This document shows, in pieces, positions 45,776 through 55,885 of a stretch of DNA of 64,000 nt; within the stretch, counting starts at the first letter, position 1, and each line of letters opens with the position of its first letter. The stretch spans positions 1 to 64,000 of the forward strand of contig JAGLON010000033.1 in the NCBI GenBank assembly GCA_023138975.1, read 5' to 3'. The notes under the pieces are model-generated. The model saw only the letters and a program-made list of their open reading frames with translations, did no database searches and had not been told where the DNA came from. This DNA is from Candidatus Zixiibacteriota bacterium. Lineage in GTDB: Bacteria > Zixibacteria > MSB-5A5 > GN15 > JAAZOE01. The translations under genes were made by a program, and so were the position numbers.

Positions 45776-46398
45776 CGAAGCACTCCCGCTAAAGGCAAGA
45801 GAGATATTTTAATCATTTTGTTTTTGCCACTGGGCATGTAATGTTGTTGTGTCTGCTGACACATTGCCATCCACTCTATTTTATAAAAGATCGATAACTG
45901 CAGATAAGATGTGTAACTGGAAGCGTAAGTGAGGTGTGAGTTGGGTCGCTTCGCTGTAACTTAAACTGGGTCTGCAACTTCCAAAACTTTTGTTTTTCTC
46001 CTTCTGCCAATCATTTAGCTTGTTGGCAGTTTTCCTGGCGGTTTTATTTTATACCTGAACAAAGAAATGCTAATAAAAGAGTGAGTCAACTAAAAACTCA
46101 GAGTTGGGTCAAAATATACACTGCTTTGCATTTGCTTGTTCTTTATGAGCAGTAGAAGTGATGTAAATATGGATATCCTGTTTCATTTCTAAACGTGCCA
46201 TGGCATTTTACCTGTTTCATTCTTGAGTACTGTTCAATTGATGAGCAGGAAAACAAGAGATTTCCTGGAATTGAAATTTCCTTATTTGTTTCCAACCTGC
46301 CACCCGGTATGCGATTATCCTTTTAACTCCATTTCGGCCCATTTTTTGTATTACTCCTTCGGCGATACACATTGTGAAACAACTAAAGGGGAAGTGAT
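45776..46398. other. Long divergent intergenic region
   Basis: This 623-bp gap lies between the divergent PorV-like and FnIII genes. No ORF was recognised. The last 75 bases contain ACTCCATTTCGGCCC-ATTTTTTGTA, which matches a segment at the same distance before the second FnIII gene (57214-57240). Confidence 0.5.
46325..46350 (+). promoter_or_regulatory. Conserved leader element before FnIII gene, copy 1
   Basis: AACTCC-ATTTCGGCCC-ATTTTTTGTA aligns with TACTCCCATTTTGGCCCGATATTTGTA at 57214-57240. Each ends 48-49 bases before its ATG. It could be a promoter, operator or leader RNA. Confidence 0.4.
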
Positions 46399-47646
46399 AT
46401 GATGAGTTTTTTTCAGGGAATGCGTCAAACTGATGTTATTACTTCGCATGGATCGGTTGCGGGGATTATATTGATTTTTACACTTTTACTTACTCCGGCA
46501 TTATTGTCGGCGGCAACGGCAACACCGACATCGATAACTATTTCATGGACATCTCCGGGTGATGATGGAAGTTCCGGTACAGCGTCCGAATATGATATCA
46601 GGTATTCGGCTTCACCGATAACCGGAGCCAATTGGGACGCGACGACTCCTGCAGTCGGAGAGCCGACTCCGCAGGTCGCCGGGGCGACTGAAAGTTTTAC
46701 GATAAGCGGCCTGACTCCCTCGACACAATATTATATTGCAATAAAGGCAGCTGATGAAGTACCGAACTGGTCAGCATTGTCTAATGTTGTTGCCGTAAGT
46801 ACTCTGCCCGAAGATACTGCACCGGCTCGAATTGCCGCTCTGAATATTACAGGCAACACTTCGACCACAGTAGGTTTATCTTGGACCGCTCCGGGAGATG
46901 ATGGCAGTTCCGGTACAGCATCAGAGTATGATGTACGCTTTTCGACATCTCTTATCACAGCAGCTAATTTCGCTTCTGCTACTCAGGTCTCCGGAGTGCC
47001 GGCTCCTCAGGCGGCGGGGAATACCGAAGTTTTGACAATTACCAGCCTGACCCCGGGTACTCAATACTATTTTGCAGTAAAAACTTCTGATGAGGTTCCC
47101 AACTGGTCGGAAATGTCAAATGTTGTAAGCACGACTACCGGGGCCGAAACGAATGCTCCGGCAGATATTGCTAACTTGGCGACTGGAGCAGTTACCGGAA
47201 ATAGTATCGTCTTAACCTGGACATCTCCGGGTGATGATGGTAGTACTGGAACGGCTTCTCAATATGATATCAGATATTCGACATCACTTATTACCGGAGC
47301 CAATTTTGCATCGGCCAACCAGGTTTCGGGTGAGCCTTCACCAATGGCAGCAGGCGGTTCAGAGTCGTTTACCGTAGCTGGTTTGAATTCTGATACTCAG
47401 TATTATTTTGCCATCAAGACAGCTGATGAAGTTCCGAACTGGTCGGGTACTTCCAATGTTGTTACCGCAACGACACCGGATATAACTCCTCCAGCGATAA
47501 TTATAGATTTGGCGTATTTGGATCTAAACCTAATACAGCCTTTTGAAAGTAATTCTTTGCCTGCAACACAGAACAAGAGAGCAGCGGTTTTATATCGAAA
47601 GGAGACTGATATACAAATCAGCCTTTCCGGCCAATTGTCCGCTTAG
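46399..47646 (+). CDS. Exported fibronectin type III repeat protein, C-terminally truncated
   Basis: A 415-residue secreted protein. After a signal peptide (about 20-40, ending LLSAA) it has three FnIII-type domains of about 110 residues, each with WTSPGDDGSSGTASEYDIRY and TQYYFAIKTADEVPNWS-like segments. The paralogue at 57288 continues into a fourth domain and an NPFNP sorting tail; this copy breaks off just after DITPPAIIIDL into about 45 residues unlike either. It therefore lacks a recognisable sorting signal and may have lost its 3' part by deletion. A terminator follows. AGGGGAAG precedes the ATG. Confidence 0.8.
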   Translation: MMSFFQGMRQTDVITSHGSVAGIILIFTLLLTPALLSAATATPTSITISWTSPGDDGSSGTASEYDIRYSASPITGANWDATTPAVGEPTPQVAGATESFTISGLTPSTQYYIAIKAADEVPNWSALSNVVAVSTLPEDTAPARIAALNITGNTSTTVGLSWTAPGDDGSSGTASEYDVRFSTSLITAANFASATQVSGVPAPQAAGNTEVLTITSLTPGTQYYFAVKTSDEVPNWSEMSNVVSTTTGAETNAPADIANLATGAVTGNSIVLTWTSPGDDGSTGTASQYDIRYSTSLITGANFASANQVSGEPSPMAAGGSESFTVAGLNSDTQYYFAIKTADEVPNWSGTSNVVTATTPDITPPAIIIDLAYLDLNLIQPFESNSLPATQNKRAAVLYRKETDIQISLSGQLSA

Positions 47647-47974
47647 TTCACCTCAGGTACATCAAGTATGTTACCGAAGAAAAGCCCTCTCCTCCGGGGG
47701 CTTTTCTTTATTTGTTTAACCCGCAATCTCAGGAGATAAAAAGTTTATGAACAGCATCTTGAGTTTTTTACTGCAAGGAGCGATACCGTTAACACTAATA
47801 AAAAGCCGATTTGGATCTTTGGGGCGGCTGTTTTTTATTGCGATATATGTTTCGGGTATGTTCAATTAGTTTTAGACTTCATCTTAGCGTAAACATTTTG
47901 GAACCGTATCAGGCGAAACGGACATTAGCCGATATGAAAAGTAACGACTTTCTTGGATGGAATTAGGAAACGAT
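47647..47974. other. Intergenic, terminator then featureless
   Basis: Apart from the terminator at 47680-47708, nothing was recognised before the ligase gene. Confidence 0.5.
47680..47708 (+). terminator. Rho-independent terminator
   Basis: AAAAGCCC and GGGCTTTT form an 8-bp stem followed by CTTTATTT, about 35 bases after the FnIII gene stop. Confidence 0.75.
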
Positions 47975-49564
47975 ATGAGACTTTTTGATCTGTTGCGTCG
48001 GGGAGCGGCAAATTCCCCGGACAAAATCGCGGTGACTCACGGAGATATTCAAATTTCCTATTCTGAACTGCTGTCTCAAGCTCTGACATTGTTACAACAT
48101 TTGAAAAATCTTTCGATAGATAGCGGTGATAGAGTCGCTATCATGTTAGAAAATTCGGTAGATTATATAATAGCATATTTCGCTGTTACGGGCGCAGGAT
48201 ACATAGTCGTACCATTAGACACTTCTTTAAAACCAGAAAAGTGCGGTTATATATTAAAAGACTGTGAAGCCAAAGCGCTTATTATTCAAAAAAAATACAC
48301 GCGCCATATAAATATAATTCTCGACAATGATTCTACTGTCAAGCATGTGATTTCCGATAGAAAATTGGATCTGTCTGAACAGGGAATAACCTGTGAGTTA
48401 TGGGATGACGCGATGATGTCCGATGTGAAACCTGACATAAGTTCGCATTTGACAGAAATAGAAAAGATTGCTCCAATGAAGACTCTACGCCACGATAATC
48501 TGGGTGATTGTCCTCACGAACTGGCCGCGATTTTTTATACTTCAGGCAGTACCGGCAGCCCCAAAGGAGTGATGCTATCTCATCGTAATCTGGTTTCCAA
48601 TACGGTTGCGACAATCGAGTATCTGAAGCTGACCTCAGATGATTCAATAATAACCATTCTGCCGTTCTATTATATCTATGGTAATTCCCTGTTATTGACT
48701 CATCTGGTATCCGGGGGAAGAGTCGTTATCGATAATCGATTTGCATTTCCTCAGGTCATACTAGAGACAATGGCTCGGGAAAAAGTTACCGGATTTTCGG
48801 GAGTTCCGTCCAATTTCATGATTCTTTTGACCAATACGAATTTTATCTCAGCCGGGTTTCCGAAATTGCGCTATTTAACACAGGCTGGAGGAGGTATGGC
48901 TCCGGAGATCATCAGTCGGGTAATGGGCGCCTTTCCTTCTAAAGAGATTTACATCATGTACGGCCAAACAGAGGCTTCGCCTCGAATAACTTACTTGCCT
49001 TCGGACATGTTAAAGAAAAACATTGGTTCTATCGGCATTCCGGTTCCGGGTGTAACAATAAAGCTCATGAGTGAGGAGGGCAACGAAGTTCCTGAGGGAG
49101 AGGTTGGTGAAATTGCTGTTTTAGGCGATTGTGTCATGATGGGCTATTGGAATCAGCCGGATGAACAGGAACAAGTCTTAAAAGACGGGTGGCTCTATAC
49201 CGGAGATTTGGCCAAACGGGATGCAAATGGGTTATTATTTATAGTATCTCGAAAAAAAGAGATTATGAAGGTTGGCGGCAACCGGGTCAGTGCCAAGGAA
49301 GTCGAAGAGAAGATTCTTGAACTTGATGAGATTCAAGAAGTTGCGGTAATTTCTGTACCTGATGATATTCTTGGCGAAGCCATTAAAGCCGTGATTGTAT
49401 GTAAGAACGGTCAAGACAGTGATGTAAAGAAAATCCAAAACTATTGCAAGGCCGGTTTGGCGATGCACAAAGTACCCAAGTTTGTGGAATTTATAGATGA
49501 ACTGCCAAAGTACCAATCGGGCAAAGTGAATAAACAGGAACTTTCCCGAGGCAGTAAAACCTAA
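47975..49564 (+). CDS. AMP-dependent acyl ligase (ANL superfamily)
   Basis: A 529-residue adenylate-forming enzyme. The P-loop YTSGSTGSPKGVMLSH, the adenine-binding YGQTEASPR, the hinge region LYTGDLAKRDANGLLFIVSR and the C-terminal catalytic Lys in YQSGKVNKQEL are all present. The track start at 47957 lacks a ribosome-binding site; the ATG at 47975 has AGGA six bases upstream. It probably activates a fatty or other carboxylic acid and loads it onto the small ACP coded at 53412, a combination seen in lipid or exopolysaccharide-linked clusters such as exosortase loci. Substrate not determinable. Confidence 0.9.
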   Translation: MRLFDLLRRGAANSPDKIAVTHGDIQISYSELLSQALTLLQHLKNLSIDSGDRVAIMLENSVDYIIAYFAVTGAGYIVVPLDTSLKPEKCGYILKDCEAKALIIQKKYTRHINIILDNDSTVKHVISDRKLDLSEQGITCELWDDAMMSDVKPDISSHLTEIEKIAPMKTLRHDNLGDCPHELAAIFYTSGSTGSPKGVMLSHRNLVSNTVATIEYLKLTSDDSIITILPFYYIYGNSLLLTHLVSGGRVVIDNRFAFPQVILETMAREKVTGFSGVPSNFMILLTNTNFISAGFPKLRYLTQAGGGMAPEIISRVMGAFPSKEIYIMYGQTEASPRITYLPSDMLKKNIGSIGIPVPGVTIKLMSEEGNEVPEGEVGEIAVLGDCVMMGYWNQPDEQEQVLKDGWLYTGDLAKRDANGLLFIVSRKKEIMKVGGNRVSAKEVEEKILELDEIQEVAVISVPDDILGEAIKAVIVCKNGQDSDVKKIQNYCKAGLAMHKVPKFVEFIDELPKYQSGKVNKQELSRGSKT

Positions 49565-49687
49565 TAACCAGGTGGGATTATTTGCGGATTCATACAAAAA
49601 CAGCTTGAAATAATCTGAATCATTACTACATTGATATTGTCTAACCTCACGCCGCTTATTTCCCGCCGATTGCGGAAGGTAATAGTT

Positions 49688-50788
49688 ATGGGAACTCTAA
49701 AGATCAAATACGTATTATTGTCTGTAATAATGTTGGTGCTGGTGTTTTTATCACAGCCGGTATTAGCTGTAATCTGTGCCGATCATAATTGTATTTCTGA
49801 GTTTGAGGAAATTCCGGCCGATGTTATTACTCAGATCAAAAACAATTACCGGATATTTTACGGCCATACTTCTCATGGCGGCCAAATCGTTACCGGAATG
49901 GATATGATCAAAGCCGAGAACGGTCTCTTCGATTTTAACAACGGCTCGGGAACGCTTCAAATGCATGAGATAAGTGATGATTTGGGAGCAGGCGGTGATA
50001 TCTCATGGGCAAATATAACACGGGGTTATCTTGATAATCCTTCATATGACTTTAATGTTGTTATTTGGTCATGGTGCGGGGGAGCTGGCTATACTTCTGT
50101 TGCTGGTATCAATATGTATCTTAATACCTATGCACTACTCGAGGCAGAATATCCTGATGTGACTTTTGTCTATATGACAGGTCATTTAAACGGCACCGGC
50201 GAAACCGATACGATATTTCGAAGCAACAGTCTAATAAGAAACTTCTGCGCAGACAACGATAAGGTTTTGTTCGATTTTGCTGATATTGAGAGTTATGACC
50301 CGGATGGGGTGTATTTTATAGATGAAACCGATGCGTGTAATTGGTGTGCCACCTGGTGTCAGACTCATTCCTGTCCTACCTGCGATGCTTGCGCTCATTC
50401 ACATTGTTTTAACTGCTATCTAAAGGGTAAAGGGTTTTGGTGGATGATGGCTCGTTTAACCGGTTGGACACCGGTTTTGGCAGCTGATGAAGACGAGGCT
50501 GTTGTGCCGGATGCGTTTTATTTGGGACAGAATTTTCCTAATCCGTTTAATCCCGGAACTACTATAGAATACCGTTTGAATTCAAATTCCGGGGTAAATA
50601 TCATCGTATATAACCTGTTAGGCGAGCTGGTAACAGTTTTAGAGGATGCAAATAAACTGGCGGGGACTCATCGTGTTGTTTGGAATGGCACTGATTCTGA
50701 TGACCAATTAGTTCCCAGCGGAATATATTTCTACTTACTTCGTACCGATACATATACTGAGTCGAAGAAAATGGTTTTACAGAAGTAA
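49688..50788 (+). CDS. Exported SGNH-like family protein with sorting domain
   Basis: A 366-residue secreted paralogue. After a signal peptide (ending QPVLA) it shows the family module: CADHN, GHTSHGGQIVTGMDM, WSWCGGAG, VYMTGHLNG, FDFADIESYDPDG, an eight-Cys segment with the same spacing as in the 21193 protein, and HCFNCYLKGKGFWWMMA. The C-terminal 85 residues are a FlgD-like/type IX-type sorting domain (NFPNPFNPGTTIEYRL ... ESKKMVLQK) in place of the dockerin used by its sisters. GGAAGG eight bases before the ATG at 49688 sets the start. Enzymatic role inferred only. Confidence 0.85.
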   Translation: MGTLKIKYVLLSVIMLVLVFLSQPVLAVICADHNCISEFEEIPADVITQIKNNYRIFYGHTSHGGQIVTGMDMIKAENGLFDFNNGSGTLQMHEISDDLGAGGDISWANITRGYLDNPSYDFNVVIWSWCGGAGYTSVAGINMYLNTYALLEAEYPDVTFVYMTGHLNGTGETDTIFRSNSLIRNFCADNDKVLFDFADIESYDPDGVYFIDETDACNWCATWCQTHSCPTCDACAHSHCFNCYLKGKGFWWMMARLTGWTPVLAADEDEAVVPDAFYLGQNFPNPFNPGTTIEYRLNSNSGVNIIVYNLLGELVTVLEDANKLAGTHRVVWNGTDSDDQLVPSGIYFYLLRTDTYTESKKMVLQK

Positions 50789-50838
50789 ATCCAACCGGCA
50801 CTGAAAAGTTATAGTGTCTGTTGTGTTTCAGGAGTTGT

Positions 50839-52203
50839 ATGAAAGATAGATTATTTAAGATAGCATTGATGCTGCTAATTGGATTTGGTAGTTTTATAAT
50901 CGCGACACCCAATGCCTTTGCCGAGGCTATCATTGCCGATCATAATGCCGTTGACGCCTTTGATAATATCCCGGATAACTGGATTGACTCGGTCAGAAAT
51001 TATCAATTGTTTTATATCCATCAATCGCATGGTTCTCAACTAATTCAAGGATTAAAAATCCTGCACAACGAAGATAATAAGTATTATCCGAACGCGATGG
51101 AGGCATTGTGGTGGATATATCCGACCGGTCAGGAAATCGGTTGGAACGGGGATACGGCTTTTGCATACTATGTACGTCAGTATTTAGATACAAATTCGGT
51201 CAACTGTGATGTTGTATCGGTTTCATGGTGCGGTGGAGCTTACACTAATAGCGAATCTGAAATCAATAAGTTTATGACGGGGTGGCTGAATCTGTCCCAT
51301 GATTATCCGGATGTGAATTTTATCGTACAGACTTCTCGTCTGATGGATGCTCATGGTGAGAGCTTTGAATCAACTGGCCGGAGTATTATGAAGGCCAATC
51401 AATATATGCGTAACTTCGCTATTGCAAACAATATGTATATCCTTGATTATGGCGATATCGAAGGTTTTAATGTAGTAACCGGTCAACTTGATTCAATGGC
51501 AACCGATTCAGGAACAACCTGGTGGAATGATTACTGCAATGCCGGGAACAATTGTCCCGATTGCATAAGTGCTCCGGTATTTCCAAGTTCTCATTGGAAT
51601 CGCAGTATTCAAGGGACAACGGAATCCTGCGCTCACTGCTATAGTCCTTCGTGGGAAGGCATTAACTGTTACCGCAAGGCTAAAGCCTGGTGGTGGCTGA
51701 TGGCTCGAGTTGCCGGTTGGGATGGCGGTACTCAGACTAACCATCCCCCTCAAATCACATCGGCTGGTGACGTTGATGCCTATATGGACTCACTATTTTA
51801 CTATATCTCAACGGCTTATGATCCGGAAGGCCACGAAGTACATTTCAGCTATATCAACTACCCCCATTGGATGAGCGTGAGTAGTCAGAACATTACAGGA
51901 ATGGCCAGAGATAGCGATGTGGATACTTCGTTTTTGGTTATTGCCTCGGATGGAGTTTTAGCTGATACCAACGAGGTGAATGTCACCGTTTGGAGCTTAA
52001 CTCCCTGCGGAGATACTAATCGGGATAAATCGGTATCGTTGGGGGATGCTGTTTTTTTGATAAGTTATATTTTCAGAGGTGGGCCTCCTCCAAAACCGGA
52101 AACAAATGGTGATCCAAATCATGATTTCGAAATCAATGTTGCTGATGTGGTTTATCTCGTGAATTATGTTTTTAAGGGTGGCCCGGAACCAAACTGCCCC
52201 TAA
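50839..52203 (+). CDS. Exported SGNH-like family protein with dockerin tail
   Basis: A 454-residue secreted paralogue. The signal peptide ends near NAFAEA. The module (ADHNAVDAFDNIPDNW, YIHQSHGSQLIQ, VSWCGGAYT, CAHCYSP, INCYRKAKAWWWLMA) is nearly identical, even at the DNA level, to that of the 59258 protein. A cadherin-like domain (about 300-390, NHPPQITSAGDVDAYMDS) and a dockerin-like pair (CGDTNRDKSVSLGDAVFLIS) follow. AGGAG lies four bases before the ATG. It is convergent with NAD synthase across a shared bidirectional terminator. Confidence 0.86.
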   Translation: MKDRLFKIALMLLIGFGSFIIATPNAFAEAIIADHNAVDAFDNIPDNWIDSVRNYQLFYIHQSHGSQLIQGLKILHNEDNKYYPNAMEALWWIYPTGQEIGWNGDTAFAYYVRQYLDTNSVNCDVVSVSWCGGAYTNSESEINKFMTGWLNLSHDYPDVNFIVQTSRLMDAHGESFESTGRSIMKANQYMRNFAIANNMYILDYGDIEGFNVVTGQLDSMATDSGTTWWNDYCNAGNNCPDCISAPVFPSSHWNRSIQGTTESCAHCYSPSWEGINCYRKAKAWWWLMARVAGWDGGTQTNHPPQITSAGDVDAYMDSLFYYISTAYDPEGHEVHFSYINYPHWMSVSSQNITGMARDSDVDTSFLVIASDGVLADTNEVNVTVWSLTPCGDTNRDKSVSLGDAVFLISYIFRGGPPPKPETNGDPNHDFEINVADVVYLVNYVFKGGPEPNCP

Positions 52204-52250
52204 CTTCGGTTATAGTAGCACAAGATTTCTTTTCTTCTTCTGTTAAACCA

Positions 52251-52284
52251 AAAAAGCCCTCCGAACTTCGGAGGGCTTTTTTAT
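52251..52284. terminator. Bidirectional terminator
   Basis: AAAAAGCCCTCCGAA and TTCGGAGGGCTTTTT form a 15-base perfect inverted repeat with T-runs on both strands, between the convergent dockerin protein and NAD synthase genes. Confidence 0.9.
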
Positions 52285-52297
52285 TATATCATATTGT

Positions 52298-53266
52298 CTA
52301 TTGATTGAAATGCAGAGGTTCGGAGCGCAGATAATTGGTTCCTCGTATTTTCTGCTGAATATCTTTGAATACCCGCTCCACCTGCTCAGTGGACAGCTTG
52401 AGCACCTTGGCTACTTCGTCGGCTGGGATGTTGTTTTCCAACGCATACCAGCAAGGGTCCAAAACCTCAAAAGGCGAACCATAGAAAAACTCGGTCTGGT
52501 CCACTTCCGAGCTGTAAGTGTCGGTGGTTGGTGTCCGACTGATGATTTCTTTGGGAACCGGCAGCGCCTCGGCCAATTGGAATACCTGGAGCTTAAACAG
52601 ATGGGCAATCGGTTTGAAATCGGCTCCGCCGTCACCATATTTTACAAAGAATCCGAGCTCATGTTCATCTTTTTGACCGGTGCCTGCTACAGCATAGTTC
52701 AGTCTTTCGGCATGGTAATAGAGGTGAGTCATGCGGGAACGCTGTTTGAGATTCGAAGCCGCAACAATCTGTAAATACTCGTTTCTGGGGAGGCGTTTTG
52801 ATTTTATGTTTCCGTCAGGGTCCTCAATGACCACATTAAAGAAGTTTAAGGAAGCCTTTTCCAGAGGTTTTGAGGCAATTGTAATCTTTACGTTATATCC
52901 TTTGCCATATTCTGGAAAAACGCGCCTGATTGCTTCATCTCGCATATCGTAGCAGCCGAATCCTTCGAGAGACGGCGAGATATTATTTACGATGGTTTTT
53001 ATGCCGATCTGATCAGCGAGTTCCTGAGCCAGATTGCGGCTGTCGGGAGCTGACTCTTTTTCCGGAAGCATGATTCCGAGTACGTTTTCCGGCCCGAGGG
53101 CTTTGGCGCAAAGCGCAACAACTACTGACGAATCAATACCGCCTGAGATACCAACGACGACTCCGGCTCGTTTTAAATCCTGTCTAACCTGTCGTTTAAT
53201 TACCGCCGCGATTTCTTCCGCTGTCTTCCCCGCGTCTATCTTCATGACATCCTTGTGAAATTCCAT
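52298..53266 (-). CDS. nadE: Ammonia-dependent NAD synthase
   Basis: A 322-residue PP-loop ATPase with the pyrophosphate motif GISGGIDSSVVVALC and the downstream segments AVAGTGQKDEHELGFFVKYG, GGADFKPIAHLFK and SRTPTTDTYSSEVDQTEFFYG of NAD synthetases. There is no nitrilase/glutaminase domain, so it should use free ammonia to amidate nicotinate adenine dinucleotide. It is the only minus-strand gene in the 47-61 kb tract. A side role in the local biosynthetic cluster is possible, but the housekeeping role is the simpler reading. Confidence 0.92.
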   Translation of the reverse strand: MEFHKDVMKIDAGKTAEEIAAVIKRQVRQDLKRAGVVVGISGGIDSSVVVALCAKALGPENVLGIMLPEKESAPDSRNLAQELADQIGIKTIVNNISPSLEGFGCYDMRDEAIRRVFPEYGKGYNVKITIASKPLEKASLNFFNVVIEDPDGNIKSKRLPRNEYLQIVAASNLKQRSRMTHLYYHAERLNYAVAGTGQKDEHELGFFVKYGDGGADFKPIAHLFKLQVFQLAEALPVPKEIISRTPTTDTYSSEVDQTEFFYGSPFEVLDPCWYALENNIPADEVAKVLKLSTEQVERVFKDIQQKIRGTNYLRSEPLHFNQ

Positions 53267-53411
53267 AGTAAACTACCTCAACAAGCTGGTTAAATTAATT
53301 GCGAAATGGTTCGATAAAGTATATATATTGTTTTTTACGAAACATCCCAAGCCTTTTATGGTTGTCGGAACTTTTGTTTGATAATTTTAACTTGTTTTAC
53401 GTAAAGAGAGT

Positions 53412-53666
53412 ATGGAAAAACAAAAAATTAGTGAAAAAGTAGCGCAATTTATTGCCGAGCAGTTCGTTTTTGACGAAGAGCTCTCAATCAGCAATGATGA
53501 CTCACTGCTGGAATCGGGTACTATTGATTCAACCGGTATCCTGGAATTGGTTTTGTTTTTGGAAGAGAATTTTTCAATGTCCGTTGAGGATGATGAACTT
53601 GTTCCGGATAATCTGGATTCAATCAACAAAATAGCCGATTTTGTGGCTCGTAAAAACGCGGCGTAA
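53412..53666 (+). CDS. Acyl carrier protein
   Basis: An 84-residue four-helix carrier protein with the phosphopantetheine site ESGTIDSTGILEL (the Ser in DST). It is more like the stand-alone carriers of polysaccharide, exosortase-type or D-alanylation clusters (short IDS motif, acidic helix 3) than FabC-type AcpP. It lies 110 bases before asparagine synthase and is the probable acceptor for the ligase at 47975. Confidence 0.88.
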   Translation: MEKQKISEKVAQFIAEQFVFDEELSISNDDSLLESGTIDSTGILELVLFLEENFSMSVEDDELVPDNLDSINKIADFVARKNAA

Positions 53667-53776
53667 ACCAGTGTGCTGAAAACAGGCGTCTGAATCTGTT
53701 TCTTTTATTAAAATGAATTCGGGCGTATCTTTTTTTATGGCATAAGTGCCATAAAAGTTAAAACTGCGGATACATT

Positions 53777-55759
53777 ATGTGCGGAATTGCTGGATATTTT
53801 AAACTAAAAGGCAAAGCTACTCCTGATCGCGAGCTTATTACCCGAATGGTGAATGCTATAAAGCATCGTGGACCGGATGAGTTTGGCGCCTACTTTGACA
53901 ATGTCTGCTCTCTGGGGCAGGCACGTTTGTCTATTATTGATTTATCTACCGGTTCACAACCACTCTGCAACGAAGACGGTACGATATGGATATCCTTTAA
54001 TGGCGAGATATATAACTATATCGAACTTCGTCCCGAACTGGAGAAGCTGGGGCATGTCTTCAAAACCCAATCCGATACCGAAGTAATTGTCCATGCTTAT
54101 GAACAATGGGGTCGTGATTGCGTCAAACGGTTCAATGGTCAATTTGCTTTTGCGATATATAATAAAAGTGAACAATCCCTGTTCCTGGTGCGCGACAGAA
54201 TGGGCATTCGTCCCGCTTTCTATACAATTCAGAATGGTCGTTTTTATTTCGCCTCCGAGATGAAATCAATTTTTTGTGACCCGTCGATTCCCAGAAGACT
54301 TGATATGAGGGCGCTGGATGAGACATTTTCCTGGTGGACTTCGGCACCTCCGCGGACTCCGTTTGAAAATATCAATGAACTTGAGGCGGGAACCTGGATT
54401 GAAGTGAAAAACGGTGAAATTACCAAAGGCCGGTATTGGCAGATGGATTTTCCTGAAAGTTTTGATTATTCACGTCCAATTGAAGATTATGCCGCCGAGT
54501 TGAAGGAGCTTCTGACCGATGCTGTCAGGTTGCGTCTCAGGGCGGATGTTCCGGTCGGCGCATATTTATCCGGCGGATTGGATTCAGCGGTTATTACCGC
54601 TCTTATTCGTCAGGTAGACAAAACCAGACTGGAGACTTTTTCGGTAACATTTGATGATGATGCGTTCGATGAGTCCGAATTCCAAAAGCAGATGGCAGAG
54701 CATCTGGGAACGAGTCACCATACAGTTAGCTGTGATTATAAGTCAATTGCCGAATCATTCCCAAAAGTTATCTGGCATACTGAACGACCGATTATAAGAA
54801 CTGCTCCAACTCCGCTATATCTTCTATCAGGTTTGGTACGTGAGAATGATTTCAAAGTGGTTTTGACCGGAGAAGGCTCTGACGAGATTCTCGGCGGGTA
54901 TGATATTTACAAAGAAACAGTCATTCGAGCCTTCTGGGCGAAAAATCCTGATTCGGAGATCCGACCCAAGCTGCTAAAAAAACTGTACCCGACTTTACCT
55001 GTCTCTGGGGCACGAGCCAAGTTTTACCTGGAGCAGTTTTACAAATCAGGCCTGGAAAAAACGGGCGAGTATTATTTTTCGCATATACCGAGATTTAACA
55101 CTACTTCGAAAATAAAAGATTTCTTAACTTCGGAAGCTCGAAATGCAGTTGCGGAAAATGATACCATTATGGCGTTTGGAAATGATTTGCCTGAGAAGTT
55201 TGATTCGTGGCACCATTTACCGCGGGCTCAGTTTTTAGAATCAAAATCTCTATTGGCCGGATATTTATTGTCTTCACAGGGTGACCGGGTTTCAGCGGCC
55301 AATTCCATTGAAGGGCGCTTCCCATTTTTAGACCACCGGGTCGTCGAGTTTGCCTCAACTATTCCTCCCGGATATAAAATCTGGGGTTTGAATGAAAAAT
55401 ATGTTCTTAAAAAGGCAATGTTGTCTGATTTGCCGAAAGAAATCACCGCCCGAGTCAAACAGCCTTACATGGCTCCCGATTCCAATAGTTTTGTCCAGAA
55501 AGATTCGCCGGAGTACATTACCGAACTGTTGTCTGAGGTTGAACTGAAAAAAAGCGGTTTGTTTAATCCGGTCGCGGTAAGTAAGCTCTATAAAAAATGC
55601 AGCCGCTTTGCGGATTCCCATTTATCGTTTAAAGATAATATGTCGTTTGTGGGGATTCTTTCTACACAACTGCTACACCAGCAGTTTATTGAGAGTTTCC
55701 CGATGCCTGAAAACCTTCCCAAGACCGCCTTTTCAGTCTGGCATGATGAGTCTCAATAA
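53777..55759 (+). CDS. asnB: Asparagine synthase (glutamine-hydrolysing)
   Basis: A 660-residue amidotransferase. The N-terminal Ntn glutaminase starts with the nucleophile Cys2 (MCGIAGYF) and has RLSIIDLSTGSQP and FNGEIYNY. The synthetase half carries the PP-loop YLSGGLDSAV, LTGEGSDEILGGY and EGRFPFLDHRVVEF. Enzymes of this size inside exopolysaccharide or exosortase-type clusters often amidate a pathway intermediate rather than free aspartate; its place behind the ACP supports that reading but does not prove it. The motifs needed for activity are intact. Confidence 0.92.
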   Translation: MCGIAGYFKLKGKATPDRELITRMVNAIKHRGPDEFGAYFDNVCSLGQARLSIIDLSTGSQPLCNEDGTIWISFNGEIYNYIELRPELEKLGHVFKTQSDTEVIVHAYEQWGRDCVKRFNGQFAFAIYNKSEQSLFLVRDRMGIRPAFYTIQNGRFYFASEMKSIFCDPSIPRRLDMRALDETFSWWTSAPPRTPFENINELEAGTWIEVKNGEITKGRYWQMDFPESFDYSRPIEDYAAELKELLTDAVRLRLRADVPVGAYLSGGLDSAVITALIRQVDKTRLETFSVTFDDDAFDESEFQKQMAEHLGTSHHTVSCDYKSIAESFPKVIWHTERPIIRTAPTPLYLLSGLVRENDFKVVLTGEGSDEILGGYDIYKETVIRAFWAKNPDSEIRPKLLKKLYPTLPVSGARAKFYLEQFYKSGLEKTGEYYFSHIPRFNTTSKIKDFLTSEARNAVAENDTIMAFGNDLPEKFDSWHHLPRAQFLESKSLLAGYLLSSQGDRVSAANSIEGRFPFLDHRVVEFASTIPPGYKIWGLNEKYVLKKAMLSDLPKEITARVKQPYMAPDSNSFVQKDSPEYITELLSEVELKKSGLFNPVAVSKLYKKCSRFADSHLSFKDNMSFVGILSTQLLHQQFIESFPMPENLPKTAFSVWHDESQ

Positions 55760-55885
55760 AACCTATTCCTGATATGCTCTTAAAGATTATCAATTACTTC
55801 CGATACCAACAATAAGTAGTATAAATTCGTAGATTACTTAAGTCTTGTTATTTTAAGGTTTTGATAAACAGGTTTGGAGTGCAAA